64,000 nt of DNA from Natronomonas salina (GTDB taxonomy: Archaea > Halobacteriota > Halobacteria > Halobacteriales > Haloarculaceae): NCBI RefSeq assembly GCF_013391105.1, contig NZ_CP058335.1:2170001-2234000 (forward strand), written 5' to 3'. The notes beneath the pieces are model-generated. The model did not search any database and was not told the origin of the DNA. It saw only the letters and a program-made list of their open reading frames with translations. The position numbers and the translations under genes are program-made. Shown one piece after another: positions 8,129 through 16,839 of this stretch. Within the stretch, counting starts at the first letter, position 1, and each line of letters begins with the position of its first letter.

Positions 8129-9475
8129 TCATTCTGATCCGGAAGATTTTGATTCGTCGTCAAGTCGCCGCATCGTCCAAAACGCACATACAACCATGAG
8201 GAGTGAAGCACCAGCTGCAAGAGCAAACCCAATCCTGTATCCCGTCTCCGTGTACACGCGCGCTCCATTGATCATGTTCCCTGTCCAAAATGTATCAAGT
8301 ACGGCTCCGAAGAGGACCGGAAAGACAGCTGCACCAAACCATCCCATCGAGTTTATCGCTCCCATGGCGGTCCCGGCTGCAGAGGGGTTGAATTGCTCCT
8401 TGATAACGGTGAACGCGAGAACGCCACCGCCCCCCATAAACCGCGTGATGAAAAACAATGCCCCGACTACGTAGAGGGCTACCGTCCCAACCACCGCAAA
8501 TGTCACCCAAATCGTCGAGATGACGAGGACTGCACCCAGAACCAACGGCATCCGTGTCTCCAACCGATCCGAGACGACGCCAAAGACGACCGGTCCGCCC
8601 ACCCAGCCGATCCCAGCGACGAGCACGTAGGTTGAAGCCCGGGTGATAGTCAACCCATACGACTGCACGAGATACGGAATCCCCCACAGACCGAAGATAG
8701 TGTAATCAATGCCGATCCCACAGAATAGAAGAACGCCGAGAAGCCACGTTGCAGGCGTCCGGAGCACCGCAGCGAGGTTTGATTTGATGTCTGCAACGCT
8801 TTGCGTAGGGGCCGGCGGGACGCCGTCGATCTGGGAAAGGCCGGCGTCGCTTGGGGTGTTTCTAACAACCAGAAAGACAGCGACTGTGGCGAGAATCCCG
8901 GCGATCCCAATTCCGAATAACGACCCGCGCCATCCGATTCGACTCACAGCAACTGCCAGCGGGGTCGTTGCGAGGATTCCTCCCAGGGCGCCGACTGTGA
9001 GCGTCAGTCCAGACAGTGTCGCAAATTCGTTCGCTCGAAACCAATTCGCACAGAAGCGGAGTATCGCCAGATACAGAACGCTCGCCCCAACACCGAGAAG
9101 CGCCCTTGCAGCGAGGGCCCAAGCATAGGAGGGGCTGAGCGCGAATACTACTGATCCGACGCTCATGGCGAGCGTGCCGTACACCGCCGTTTTCCGTGAT
9201 CCGACGTAATCAGTGAAAATTCCCGCTGGAAGTTGAAGCGCAGCGTAGAGATAAAAGAACGACGAGTGCAGGAACCCTAACTCAGCACCGCTCATCTCGA
9301 ACGTTCTGACGAGGGTTTCGGCGAGAACACCCATTGACGTCCGGTGCAGTCCAACGGAGAGAAATGCGAACGCCAGGACAGCCCAGCCGATCCACCGACG
9401 GTGAGATGGATTTGTCCATATCTCAGAAAGGGTCGATTGCTCCGCTGAACGGATGGAGGCAGAGTCCTCGCTCAT
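8129..9475 (-). CDS. MFS transporter
   Basis: 448 residues with about twelve hydrophobic spans. The first-half loop G-I-F-T-D-Y-V-G-S-R-K-T between spans 2 and 3 is the MFS signature, repeated in the second half as G-V-V-S-D-R-L-E-T-R. The overall look (FLSVGLHRTSMGVLAETL, then A-L-L-G-V-G) resembles anion:cation or hexuronate/nitrate-type symporters, but substrate is unassigned. Start ATG at 9475 overlaps the thioesterase stop by 4 bases, so the two form one operon. Confidence 0.8.
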   Translation of the reverse strand: MSEDSASIRSAEQSTLSEIWTNPSHRRWIGWAVLAFAFLSVGLHRTSMGVLAETLVRTFEMSGAELGFLHSSFFYLYAALQLPAGIFTDYVGSRKTAVYGTLAMSVGSVVFALSPSYAWALAARALLGVGASVLYLAILRFCANWFRANEFATLSGLTLTVGALGGILATTPLAVAVSRIGWRGSLFGIGIAGILATVAVFLVVRNTPSDAGLSQIDGVPPAPTQSVADIKSNLAAVLRTPATWLLGVLLFCGIGIDYTIFGLWGIPYLVQSYGLTITRASTYVLVAGIGWVGGPVVFGVVSDRLETRMPLVLGAVLVISTIWVTFAVVGTVALYVVGALFFITRFMGGGGVLAFTVIKEQFNPSAAGTAMGAINSMGWFGAAVFPVLFGAVLDTFWTGNMINGARVYTETGYRIGFALAAGASLLMVVCAFWTMRRLDDESKSSGSE

Positions 9476-10101
9476 CGACCTTCAGCGGAGTCGCCTCGAA
9501 GCGTCAAACAGGTACTCTGTAGATGTGCAACGAGTTCCCCCTCCGGCCCGGTGATGTCACATGTGACCACCCCCACGGTTCGCCCGGCGTCCATAACCTG
9601 CGCCGTGGCAGTAAGCGGCTCTCCCCAAACAGGCCGCCGGAACTTCACGTCCAATTCAAGCGTCGTGAACGATTCATCATCAGCGAGCGTACTCGCATAG
9701 GCTGCGCCCATAGCCAAATCGCCGATGTCACAGAGCACGCCACCGTGGAGCGTCCCCATCGGATTGGCGTGTTCGGGGCCGGGTTCGAACGTAACGACTG
9801 CTTCGCCGTCATCAACGGATTCCAATTGAAATCCAAGTAACTCTGCGATTGGCGGATTCGTCTCTAGCGGATTAGTGTCCGTCTCTGCGTCTCCGTCGTC
9901 ACGGTTCGAATAGGCGCTGATGGACCGTTGCAGCTGTACGCGGTCGGTAGCGAGAGATGCGAGGGTGTCCGCGACTGTCTTGTCGTCTTCCGCCAGTTGT
10001 CTGTATACGTCAGCGGGTATTTCTACTTCCACGCTGCGGGTGTCAGTATCGTTCACGCCGTATTGTTGGGGGAGATACCACGTGAATATTGGTTCGTGCA
10101 T
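9472..10101 (-). CDS. PaaI-type hotdog-fold acyl-CoA thioesterase
   Basis: 209 residues from ATG at 10101. The C-terminal 135 residues are a hotdog domain: A-N-P-M-G-T-L-H-G-G-V-L-C-D-I-G-D-L-A-M-G-A-A carries the H-G-G and acidic residue of PaaI thioesterases, then T-L-E-L-D-V-K-F-R-R-P. The first 75 residues (VEVEIPADVYRQLAEDDKTVADTLASL) form a separate helical domain resembling small haloarchaeal dimerisation or DNA-binding segments. It precedes the MFS gene in one operon and diverges from the bat-type regulator at 10174, suggesting export or clearance of a small acyl compound. Confidence 0.75.
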   Translation of the reverse strand: MHEPIFTWYLPQQYGVNDTDTRSVEVEIPADVYRQLAEDDKTVADTLASLATDRVQLQRSISAYSNRDDGDAETDTNPLETNPPIAELLGFQLESVDDGEAVVTFEPGPEHANPMGTLHGGVLCDIGDLAMGAAYASTLADDESFTTLELDVKFRRPVWGEPLTATAQVMDAGRTVGVVTCDITGPEGELVAHLQSTCLTLRGDSAEGR

Positions 10102-10173
10102 GCGCAACTATTGGTTCCAATTCATCAGCCAAGCACCCGAAGCGACTTGTAGAGTCGAATTCGAGTACTGTAC

Positions 10174-10914
10174 ATGCACGAATATATTCTAGCAGCCAAG
10201 TACGAACAGGGTGCTGATCCACTCATGGACGTCTTCATCTCGTATCCAGAGCTTGTTGGTCGTGCGCTGCGGATTGCGGGCTCAACTGCGGGATTCTGGC
10301 GTGTTGACCGATTCGTCGGGCCAGAAGAGGCGCTTGATGAAGTAGAGCGGGTGATGACAGATGCGTCAGTGTGCAGCGAGTGCCTCGGTGAGCATCCTGG
10401 GTGCAGTATCGATGGCGAGTATGAGGTGGTTGCAGAGGAGAACGGGAGTCGGCTCATCTATGCGTACACATCGGGCGGGAGCTATTGCCACTCCATCCCC
10501 TTCATGACAACCCGGACGGTCGGGGATGGCGCATTGTTTGACGCACGGCGTCGAGAGAACGTCTATGAGTGGCGGGTCCTCCTCCCGGGTGAAACGAGGG
10601 GAGGCGAAATATTCGATCAGTTACAAGACGGGCTTCCAGAAGGGGTAGAACTATCGCTTAGTCAAGTTGGTTCTCCATCGACCTGGCCAAGTCCCGATTT
10701 CTCACAGATGACTCTCCCATACGAGCAGCGTCAGGCCATCGAGACAGCCGTTGAGTGTGGGTACTATGAGACGCCGCGAGAAGCAACACTTGCGGACGTG
10801 GCGAGTGAGCTCGAACTGCCGAAATCGACACTTCGGTACCGACTCCGTCAGGCAGAACAGTGGCTGACAAACTCGGCATTTAGTGATGAGCGGAGCGATA
10901 CTATCAATACCTGA
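10174..10914 (+). CDS. Bacterio-opsin-activator-type HTH regulator
   Basis: 246 residues. The C-terminal 55 residues (L-P-Y-E-Q-R-Q-A-I-E-T-A-V-E-C-G-Y-Y-E-T-P-R-E-A-T-L...L-P-K-S-T-L-R-Y-R-L-R-Q-A-E) are the HTH_10 bat-type domain, common in haloarchaea and rare elsewhere. The N-terminal 180 residues are an input domain with C67, C70 and C77, possibly redox- or metal-responsive. Divergent placement from the thioesterase-MFS operon with a 72-base gap suggests it controls that operon. Confidence 0.8.
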   Translation: MHEYILAAKYEQGADPLMDVFISYPELVGRALRIAGSTAGFWRVDRFVGPEEALDEVERVMTDASVCSECLGEHPGCSIDGEYEVVAEENGSRLIYAYTSGGSYCHSIPFMTTRTVGDGALFDARRRENVYEWRVLLPGETRGGEIFDQLQDGLPEGVELSLSQVGSPSTWPSPDFSQMTLPYEQRQAIETAVECGYYETPREATLADVASELELPKSTLRYRLRQAEQWLTNSAFSDERSDTINT

Positions 10915-11156
10915 TACAGGCGGAGTTAGAGACGCTCTGTGGTGTAGTTGAAACAATCTGAATGCGAGTTATTACTGGACGAGAACCGTCTACTTCCTGT
11001 TTGATAGTACCCCTATTGAGGTTTTAGTGATTGTAAAGAAGCAACTGCACGTGTTCTCGTATTACGTTCTGCCGCTAATGACTAATCTGTGGACTCCCTA
11101 TACTGACCCAGTCCGACCAGGTTTTGAGAATTCCAACAGAGCCGAACTACTGATTC

Positions 11157-11516
11157 TCAGGAACACTCAAGTTGATCAGATCCGTGCCGTTCCATCCATG
11201 TCTCTAGTCCTCGGAAAACTGGCGTGAGATCGTTTACCATTTCTGTTTCTTCGTATTCTACTCGTGGAGGAATTTCGTCGTACTGTGTACGTTCAAGAAA
11301 CCCAACTTCGACAAGTTCATCGAGTCGTCGAGAGAGGGTATTCGGCGAAAGTTCGAGCGAATCTTGGAGTTCGCCGAAACGGATCGACTGCTTGTCTGTA
11401 GTGACAACTTCATTGAGGATTGCTAAGGTATGTGCCTTCCCAAGAAGTGAGAAGAGCGTACTCTCATCAACCCCTTCACCCCGTTTTGGCTCTTGGCTTC
11501 CTTTGCCCTCGCTCAT
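11157..11516 (-). CDS. HxlR-family winged-helix transcription regulator
   Basis: 119 residues. The core F-S-L-L-G-K-A-H-T-L-A-I-L-N-E-V, R-F-G-E-L-Q-D-S-L-E-L-S-P-N-T-L-S-R-R-L-D-E-L and G-F-L-E-R-T-Q-Y is the HxlR/DUF24 winged helix. A palindrome at 11522-11540, six bases upstream of the start, probably allows autoregulation. The gene is divergent from the F420-type oxidoreductase gene at 11735, a plausible target. Confidence 0.85.
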   Translation of the reverse strand: MSEGKGSQEPKRGEGVDESTLFSLLGKAHTLAILNEVVTTDKQSIRFGELQDSLELSPNTLSRRLDELVEVGFLERTQYDEIPPRVEYEETEMVNDLTPVFRGLETWMERHGSDQLECS

Positions 11517-11521
11517 AGAGC

Positions 11522-11540
11522 TACTACGAAATTCGTAGTA
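11522..11540. promoter_or_regulatory. Palindromic operator at the HxlR gene
   Basis: TACTACGAAATTCGTAGTA is a near-perfect 19-base palindrome directly upstream of the regulator start, at the expected promoter/start region. Half-site ACTACGA recurs at 37494-37508 in front of the secretion operon with a shorter spacer. Confidence 0.65.
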
Positions 11541-11734
11541 TTAGATGTTCCGAAGAGGAGTATCCTCAGCTGAGGATACCACAAGAGGAGCGAGCCACGT
11601 ACTTCAGGTTTCAATTGCAACGGGTAAGAATTGATGAGTTGATCCCCTCACTTCCACTCTCGGTAGTAGCAACCAGACTCCTAACTTGGTAGCTTTTCAC
11701 GTCCCCACTCATAGGCTGGAACGGGAGATTATTG

Positions 11735-12523
11735 ATGAAAATCGGAATGATTGGCGCAGGGAATGTCGGGAGTACAGCCGCTCAGAACTTCGTTGAAGCA
11801 GGCCACGAGGTTATGATCAGCAATTCTCGGGGGCCAGAAACACTCACCGATCTCGTTGACAATCTGGGAGGCAACGCTCATGCGAGGACCGTCTCTGAAG
11901 CAGCCGATTTCGGCGAAGTCGTCATGGAGGCGATTCCGTTCAATGCATACAAGTCCCTCCCTGCGGACACTCTCAGTGATAAGATCGTTATCAGTGCCTC
12001 AAATTATTATCCGGGGCGGGATGGACTGGTCGAAGGAGGGAAGACACATACGGACCTCGTTGCGGATCATCTCGAAGACTCAAGAGTGGTCAAGGCATTC
12101 AATTCTATTTATTGGGAAAATCTCCGAGACGGACAACGGCTTGAGGCCGATCCGGATGATCGTTTTGCGATATTTATCGCTGGGGATGATGATGAGGCCA
12201 AAAGTGTAGTTTCGAGTCTTATCGAAGATATTGGATTCACTCCTGTGGATACAGGTCCACTTACTGAGGGAGGCCGTCACATACAACCGGGTTCGCCGAT
12301 CTATACTGGCTCACTGACCGCGAGTGAGGCACGGACACGGTTAGCGGCACTCAAAGCGACTGTGGCTGCATATGAACACGGCTATTATAGCCCCTCGCAG
12401 GAGGTCACAATCCAAGAACTGGCTGATGAATTAGATATGAGTGAAGAGTCTCTCTCAGAACATCTTCACCAGGGGATAGAACAACTCATCAGTCAATATC
12501 TCAAGTCATTCCCCTTTAGTTAA
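11735..12523 (+). CDS. F420-dependent NADP reductase-like protein fused to bat-type HTH
   Basis: 262 residues from ATG at 11735. Residues 1-200 form a Rossmann domain: M-K-I-G-M-I-G-A-G-N-V-G-S at the N-terminus, M-I-S-N-S-R-G-P for the second strand and V-K-A-F-N-S-I-Y, as in F420H2:NADP oxidoreductase-like and YrrA/NAD-binding_8 proteins. Residues about 205-258 (A-L-K-A-T-V-A-A-Y-E-H-G-Y-Y-S-P-S-Q-E-V-T-I-Q-E-L-A-D-E-L-D-M-S-E-E-S) are an HTH_10 bat-type domain. The fusion is unusual and suggests a dinucleotide-sensing regulator. No frameshift at the joint. Confidence 0.75.
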   Translation: MKIGMIGAGNVGSTAAQNFVEAGHEVMISNSRGPETLTDLVDNLGGNAHARTVSEAADFGEVVMEAIPFNAYKSLPADTLSDKIVISASNYYPGRDGLVEGGKTHTDLVADHLEDSRVVKAFNSIYWENLRDGQRLEADPDDRFAIFIAGDDDEAKSVVSSLIEDIGFTPVDTGPLTEGGRHIQPGSPIYTGSLTASEARTRLAALKATVAAYEHGYYSPSQEVTIQELADELDMSEESLSEHLHQGIEQLISQYLKSFPFS

Positions 12524-12755
12524 GACTCACAAGTTCTCCGGTTGAAGTCTCTGCCGTCACGGGATTCACCAGAGCCGAGCTGGCCAATGAACTGGATATG
12601 AGGATCGGACAGGTGGATGGCTACTCCGGTAACGCTTTCACCTATACCGACCGAATCGGGGAGGGAGAGTTCCAATGCGACGAGACTGAATTAGCTGTTA
12701 GAACTAGCCTGCTTATTTACCGGCCCGAACAGTCGTTTGCATTAGAAGTTAAACC
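12524..12755. other. Intergenic stretch with a possible HTH-domain remnant
   Basis: Bases around 12570-12600 encode T-R-A-E-L-A-N-E-L-D-M, echoing the Q-E-L-A-D-E-L-D-M of the HTH domain just upstream. It may be a decayed partial duplication. No complete gene is seen. Confidence 0.3.
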
Positions 12756-12950
12756 ATGGAGTATTATGCGCAAACGCTTCTCGGAGGCATCTGGGTCGTG
12801 GTCGGGTCTTGGTTGCTGTTCTTAGGGTGGAGTTCGCAGTCCTCTGCTTCCGTTTTTCGTACGTCGCTCTCCGTAACGATGGGCGTGATATTGATTCTGG
12901 GTGGTTCGGCACTTCTGCTCCACGCTCACGGCTTTGGTCAGGATGAATGA
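12756..12950 (+). CDS. Small two-span membrane protein
   Basis: 64 residues, MEYYAQTLLGGIWVVVGSWL then a short polar loop and a second hydrophobic span L-S-V-T-M-G-V-I-L-I-L-G-G-S-A-L-L-L. No family recognised. Its nearest neighbours are the fused oxidoreductase upstream and the propeller operon downstream. Confidence 0.55.
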   Translation: MEYYAQTLLGGIWVVVGSWLLFLGWSSQSSASVFRTSLSVTMGVILILGGSALLLHAHGFGQDE

Positions 12951-13134
12951 CCGACTTGCGCCCTGTACCAACCGATGCAGATTCAGCACCTTGAGACAAG
13001 GTAATTGATTCGATGACGTGAGACCCCAAAGTATGTCGCTCTTGTCGAACCCGGGTCAGGTACTTATCTCGTGTTTTCACTCTCATGTTGGTGTGAACGC
13101 TACATTTATATGATTCTCATCTGAACGATGGAAA

Positions 13135-14319
13135 ATGGTTTATTTCACTCGTCGCCAGTTTCTGGCAACCGGCGGGATATCGGGGGTCTTCGGAGGTGTT
13201 CTGTCGAAATTCGGCGACGCCAGTCATAATCCAGTGGAGGCAGAAGGCTGGCGTCACCCCCAAGCGACGCCTGGGAACACGGCAGCAACAGATGATACGG
13301 GTCCACAGACTACTGCTGAAGTCCAGTGGCAACTCCAAATAGATACTGCGGCACAGTGGCGGTTCAGCGGGCTGGCTCACCACGAGGATACGTTGTTCGT
13401 TCCGACACATAATCGACTGCTGGGCGTGAGTACCGACGGCGAACGTCGCTTCGTCTCGGAACCCGGAACCGAACGGTGGCTCGGTCCGGATGAAGAACGG
13501 ACACAGATCGACAGCGACCCCCGGGTCTTCGGGAAATGGTGTTTCGTTGCGTCACAGGCCGCCCTATACGCATTGGATGTTACTGACGGACGCCCACGCT
13601 GGCGCTACGACGTCAACAGTAGCATCGATGCTGTCGTTCTCCTGGGAAACACCCTCTATCTCAGTGCGCTACAGGGCTCTGAACACGCGCTCCTCGCGAT
13701 TGGAGCAAAGGGCGGCGAGCAGGTGTGGCGTCGAGATGGTCGACTCGTACCGGTGGCCGCAACGCCAAACGTTCTCGTGGCAGCGACCGAACAAACCGGG
13801 ACCCTCCGGGGTATCGATCCGGCAACCGGAGACCAGCTCTGGCGGAGTGAGCTACGTGTCTCGGCAGCATCCCTGCAGGCTGCAACTGTCGCGGTGACTG
13901 ATGAGATGCTCTGGCACGTCCGGGGTGGGGTGCTGACAGCAGCCGATGCCGGGACAGGAGAGCCACGCTGGACGTTCGACCTGGATGGGGATGGATCCGA
14001 CCGCGGAGATCGTCTCGCCGTCGCCGACCAAACGTACGTCCTCGAGGTCGATGCCGAGCGACTCTCGGCCATCGACCCGAATGGTGACCGCCAATGGTCT
14101 CGACACCTAGCGAACCCAAGCCGGGGAATTGCGGTCGGTGGCGAGACGATCTACGTAGCGACACAGACTGGCTTGGCAGGAATCGATTCGGCGACTGGTG
14201 AACAGCGTTTCCGCGTCAGCCCGGCACCGACGGGTGGTGATGGTGTGACGCCACTCGTGACCGACGACTCCGTCTATGGGGTCTCCGGCGATACAATCTA
14301 CGAGGTGAGTGAAGCATGA
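13135..14319 (+). CDS. Tat-exported PQQ-like beta-propeller protein
   Basis: 394 residues. The N-terminus F-T-R-R-Q-F-L-A-T-G-G-I-S-G-V-F-G-G is a twin-arginine signal. At least six PQQ-type blade motifs follow: L-Y-A-L-D-V-T-D-G-R-P-R-W, L-A-I-G-A-K-G-G-E-Q-V-W, R-G-I-D-P-A-T-G-D-Q-L-W, T-A-A-D-A-G-T-G-E-P-R-W, S-A-I-D-P-N-G-D-R-Q-W and A-G-I-D-S-A-T-G-E-Q-R-F. Such proteins act at the outer membrane face as scaffolds or ligand-binding propellers; no dehydrogenase residues are obvious. It overlaps the next gene by 4 bases. Confidence 0.8.
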   Translation: MVYFTRRQFLATGGISGVFGGVLSKFGDASHNPVEAEGWRHPQATPGNTAATDDTGPQTTAEVQWQLQIDTAAQWRFSGLAHHEDTLFVPTHNRLLGVSTDGERRFVSEPGTERWLGPDEERTQIDSDPRVFGKWCFVASQAALYALDVTDGRPRWRYDVNSSIDAVVLLGNTLYLSALQGSEHALLAIGAKGGEQVWRRDGRLVPVAATPNVLVAATEQTGTLRGIDPATGDQLWRSELRVSAASLQAATVAVTDEMLWHVRGGVLTAADAGTGEPRWTFDLDGDGSDRGDRLAVADQTYVLEVDAERLSAIDPNGDRQWSRHLANPSRGIAVGGETIYVATQTGLAGIDSATGEQRFRVSPAPTGGDGVTPLVTDDSVYGVSGDTIYEVSEA

Positions 14320-14741
14320 TCGACCCGGAAGGCGAAATAGCGGACGCGCTCCGGACCCTCTGGATCTGGTTTCTCATCAGCCCCGCTGTCCAGCCACTCG
14401 TGATGCTCATCTCCGAACTCGGGTTTCGCCTCGGCGTTTCCGTTCCAGACTGGATTGGAATCGTAGTCACCGGTCTCATCGCAGGCGCCCTCGTCGGTGT
14501 CGGGGAACGACGATATGGCCGCCTGGTACTCGTAGCGTGGATGACGCTAGGCCTGTGGCTCGGCGCGATACGTGTCTTCGGCATCAGGGATACCGATGTC
14601 TATGGCTCACCTCGACTAATCCTGGCCAAACTGTTGCTCTGGCTCAGTGCAATCTCGGTCGCTATCGTGGTCGCCTTCTATACCAACGTCAACATCAGCG
14701 AGATCGCCACTGACAGTAGCTCCAATACAGATCGGGACTGA
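14316..14741 (+). CDS. Membrane protein coupled to beta-propeller gene
   Basis: 141 residues with about four hydrophobic spans (near 15-35, 45-62, 68-85 and 100-120). The ATG overlaps the propeller stop, implying translational coupling and probably a physical partnership at the membrane. No family recognised. Confidence 0.65.
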   Translation: MIDPEGEIADALRTLWIWFLISPAVQPLVMLISELGFRLGVSVPDWIGIVVTGLIAGALVGVGERRYGRLVLVAWMTLGLWLGAIRVFGIRDTDVYGSPRLILAKLLLWLSAISVAIVVAFYTNVNISEIATDSSSNTDRD

Positions 14742-15029
14742 CCAACAGAATCCTCACGTCTCCTCGATGTTTCTAGTCATCAGCAATCGGCGATGGAGAC
14801 TGCAAGCAATCTGCCTACGAAGAATCCCTAGAAGTTGATTCTGAGTTCGTCGGAGTTATCACGTCGCGTTACTCTAAACCCCTACAACGACTTAATCACT
14901 TCTCCAATCCTTCCGCCGAGTACAGCACTGCAAACGCACCATATATTCTGCAAGGGCCCTGAAACGCATCGTTGATTGGGTGATTTCTACAGTACCGTTT
15001 TTCTCGATGAAGGATTGGAAGTGTCGAAG
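14742..15029. other. Intergenic stretch, nothing recognised
   Basis: No gene-like frame other than shadows of the minus-strand gene at 15030. Downstream ends of two convergent genes meet here. Confidence 0.4.
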
Positions 15030-15494
15030 TTACGAGGTCAATTCCTGGAGCAATATCTTGATCATCCCAATATGGCCGACTGCGTTGCCATTGGCAGCGT
15101 ACTCTTGGAATCGTTCGGGATAGAGAAATGCGAGTACGTCACTTGGGCTGAGGATTGCTGCCGCCCAGAAGGGGACTGAGAGCAGAACACGTCCAACTGG
15201 TGCTGCAGCGAGCGCTACGTAGATTGTGACAGCCACAGGGAGCCAGAAGAGCAGTGGTGCAACTCCCGTAAGCCGGACGCCGTGTGGTGGGAGATCGTAC
15301 GGCGAGTGGAAAATCACCGCGACAGGAAATACAATGTCGAGTCGAAGAATCTCCAGCTCGCTCGACCAGATTCTACCCACGATCCAATGGGTGCCCTCAT
15401 GGAGAGTACTGGCGATCATGAAAACTCCGATAGACATTAGCAAGACGATGACGGTAGAGTAGGCGTATTGAAAGAGCAGACCCATCATTTTCAT
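15030..15494 (-). CDS. Membrane HExxH protein (M50-like metalloprotease or relative)
   Basis: 154 residues with about four hydrophobic spans. The first span carries T-L-H-E-G-T-H-W (H32, E33, H36), a zinc-binding motif inside a membrane helix as in site-2-type proteases. A later S-P-S-D-V-L-A-F-L-Y-P segment contains an Asp in the place expected for the third metal ligand of such enzymes. Smaller than typical M50 proteases, resembling compact DUF3267-like members. Substrate unknown. Confidence 0.65.
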   Translation of the reverse strand: MKMMGLLFQYAYSTVIVLLMSIGVFMIASTLHEGTHWIVGRIWSSELEILRLDIVFPVAVIFHSPYDLPPHGVRLTGVAPLLFWLPVAVTIYVALAAAPVGRVLLSVPFWAAAILSPSDVLAFLYPERFQEYAANGNAVGHIGMIKILLQELTS

Positions 15495-15664
15495 CCGCTA
15501 TTTCTGTATCAATATAAAATAGTTCGGTTCAGATGCGGGAAGCCCCTCATCAAATCCCAAAATCCGATGGAATACAAGAGACAGTCAGCGCGGTCATTGG
15601 TCGCCTGCACTGCTACGCCGCTCGATTTCTCGATGACTCGCGCCTCTTAGGTGTCGATGAGTAA

Positions 15665-15827
15665 GGGTGTCAGAGAGTAGCCCGAAGGGGATGGTTGGGA
15701 GATGATGAGGGGCGGGGGATTGCCCCCGACCCTGGAACGGGGCACGTTCCGTTTTCATCATGAGCTATGACACGATGGGTGTCATCTGAGTCAGATGGAT
15801 CGTGTCGATTAGGCTAACTCTCTACCC
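15665..15827. ncRNA. Candidate multi-branched structured RNA
   Basis: An outer stem AGAGAGTAGCC (15672-15682) pairs with GGCTAACTCTCT (15812-15823) with one bulge, extended by GGGT (15665-15668) with ACCC (15824-15827). Inside, ATGATGA (15702-15708) pairs with TCATCAT (15755-15761), enclosing hairpin GGG-C-GGGGG/CCCCC-G-A-CCC (15710-15732) and hairpin GGAACG/CGTTCC (15734-15750). A further arm pairs GACACGAT (15769-15776) with ATCGTGTC (15799-15806), topped by CATCT/AGATG (15783-15797). Every arm is a perfect or near-perfect stem. The ATGATGA run equals a box C consensus, but the whole does not match a standard box C/D RNA. No known riboswitch class was recognised. Strand is not certain. Confidence 0.65.
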
Positions 15828-16088
15828 GTCAGAACCTGTCCATCTGACATCTCCAAGTTCGAACGGGCGAATTGTTGTACAAGAGAAGTTCGATTAACTT
15901 CTCGCCCTAACAGTGTAGGCGGAACAAGGGATTTGAGATTGCTAGATACGAACCATTGATTCAACCCAACAGTAGATCAGGAGAGTCTGGACAGGCCGAT
16001 TCGTATCCGTAGATGAGACGCATCCATAGATACGATAATATTCACATTCTGTATCACGCAGTAGCCCTTTACCTTGGGTCGATGGAAC

Positions 16089-16340
16089 ATGTCTATGCGG
16101 GTTCACTTCGAAGACGTCCGAGGTAACCAGGGGACGATGGAAGAGGACTTCTCCCTTGTGGACTACGAGGGACCCGACATGTGGCGCGTTCGAATCGAGG
16201 ACACCCTGAATAGCTTCGACTCCGAGGCGATGATAGTCCTCCATGATCTCGAGTCGACAGAGCGAGCGGAGAGCCTGGACAGGCTGGTGGAACTCCTCCC
16301 GGCGTACCCGCTCATCGAAACGGCAACCCTGGAAGAGTGA
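16089..16340 (+). CDS. Small acidic haloarchaeal protein
   Basis: 83 residues from ATG at 16089 (MSMRVHFEDVRGNQGTMEEDFSL). It alternates short strands and one helix, and is strongly acidic (D-Y-E-G-P-D-M-W-R-V-R-I-E-D-T). No cysteines or metal motifs. Domain unknown. The TTG frame start at 16074 adds only five residues. Confidence 0.6.
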   Translation: MSMRVHFEDVRGNQGTMEEDFSLVDYEGPDMWRVRIEDTLNSFDSEAMIVLHDLESTERAESLDRLVELLPAYPLIETATLEE

Positions 16341-16474
16341 GAATGGTGAGACGCTGAGAGACAGTAATAGTAGACCTCAGAGACCTACCAGACGAAGGTT
16401 ACGTGATAGCTTTTTACCAGCTAGCAAATCGAGTTCGCCGAGTGCCTTACCCTGAAGGCGGACACTCTCCCAGT

Positions 16475-16636
16475 ATGGCTTGCGCCGAATGTGAGCGAAG
16501 TGACAGCGAGCCGGTGAACGTCGCGTATACAGATGGCACCAGAGAGCTCGTCACGTTGTGTGCTACGTGTCGCAGTGCGTTCGAACAGGGTGGGTTCGTC
16601 ACCGAGGTCTCGGTCGAGAATCGCCAAACCGTATAG
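16475..16636 (+). CDS. Two-CxxC zinc-finger small protein
   Basis: 53 residues: M-A-C-A-E-C-E-R-S-D near the start and T-L-C-A-T-C-R-S-A-F mid-protein, two CxxC knuckles spaced for one zinc ion. Haloarchaea carry many such micro-zinc proteins; most have no assigned role. The longer frame to 16403 lacks a gene-like N-terminus. Confidence 0.65.
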   Translation: MACAECERSDSEPVNVAYTDGTRELVTLCATCRSAFEQGGFVTEVSVENRQTV

Positions 16637-16650
16637 CGAACCTGGTTGAG

Positions 16651-16839
16651 TTATCCACCCATTTCGGGGAGTGGACCGGAAACGGGTGTTCTGCGTTCAT
16701 CCCGAGACTCACGTTCGATCCGGTCGAACTCGGTCGTCCCACAGTTCGGGCAGGAAGTCCAGTGCCGAGGCTCTGGGTCGGGGCCTGCTTTGGCCTGGAG
16801 AACGAACGTGCAGTCTCGGCACTCAACGTAGTCGCTCAT
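16651..16839 (-). CDS. Two-CxxC zinc-ribbon small protein
   Basis: 62 residues: M-S-D-Y-V-E-C-R-D-C-T-F-V and S-C-P-N-C-G-T-T-E-F-D-R-I form a four-Cys zinc ribbon, followed by a charged tail. It converges with the zinc protein ending at 16636. Confidence 0.65.
   Translation of the reverse strand: MSDYVECRDCTFVLQAKAGPDPEPRHWTSCPNCGTTEFDRIERESRDERRTPVSGPLPEMGG

Noticed and set aside
12598-12825. 75-codon plus-strand frame
   Set aside because: Overlaps the two-span membrane protein start and has no coding pattern; only its first codons resemble an HTH fragment.
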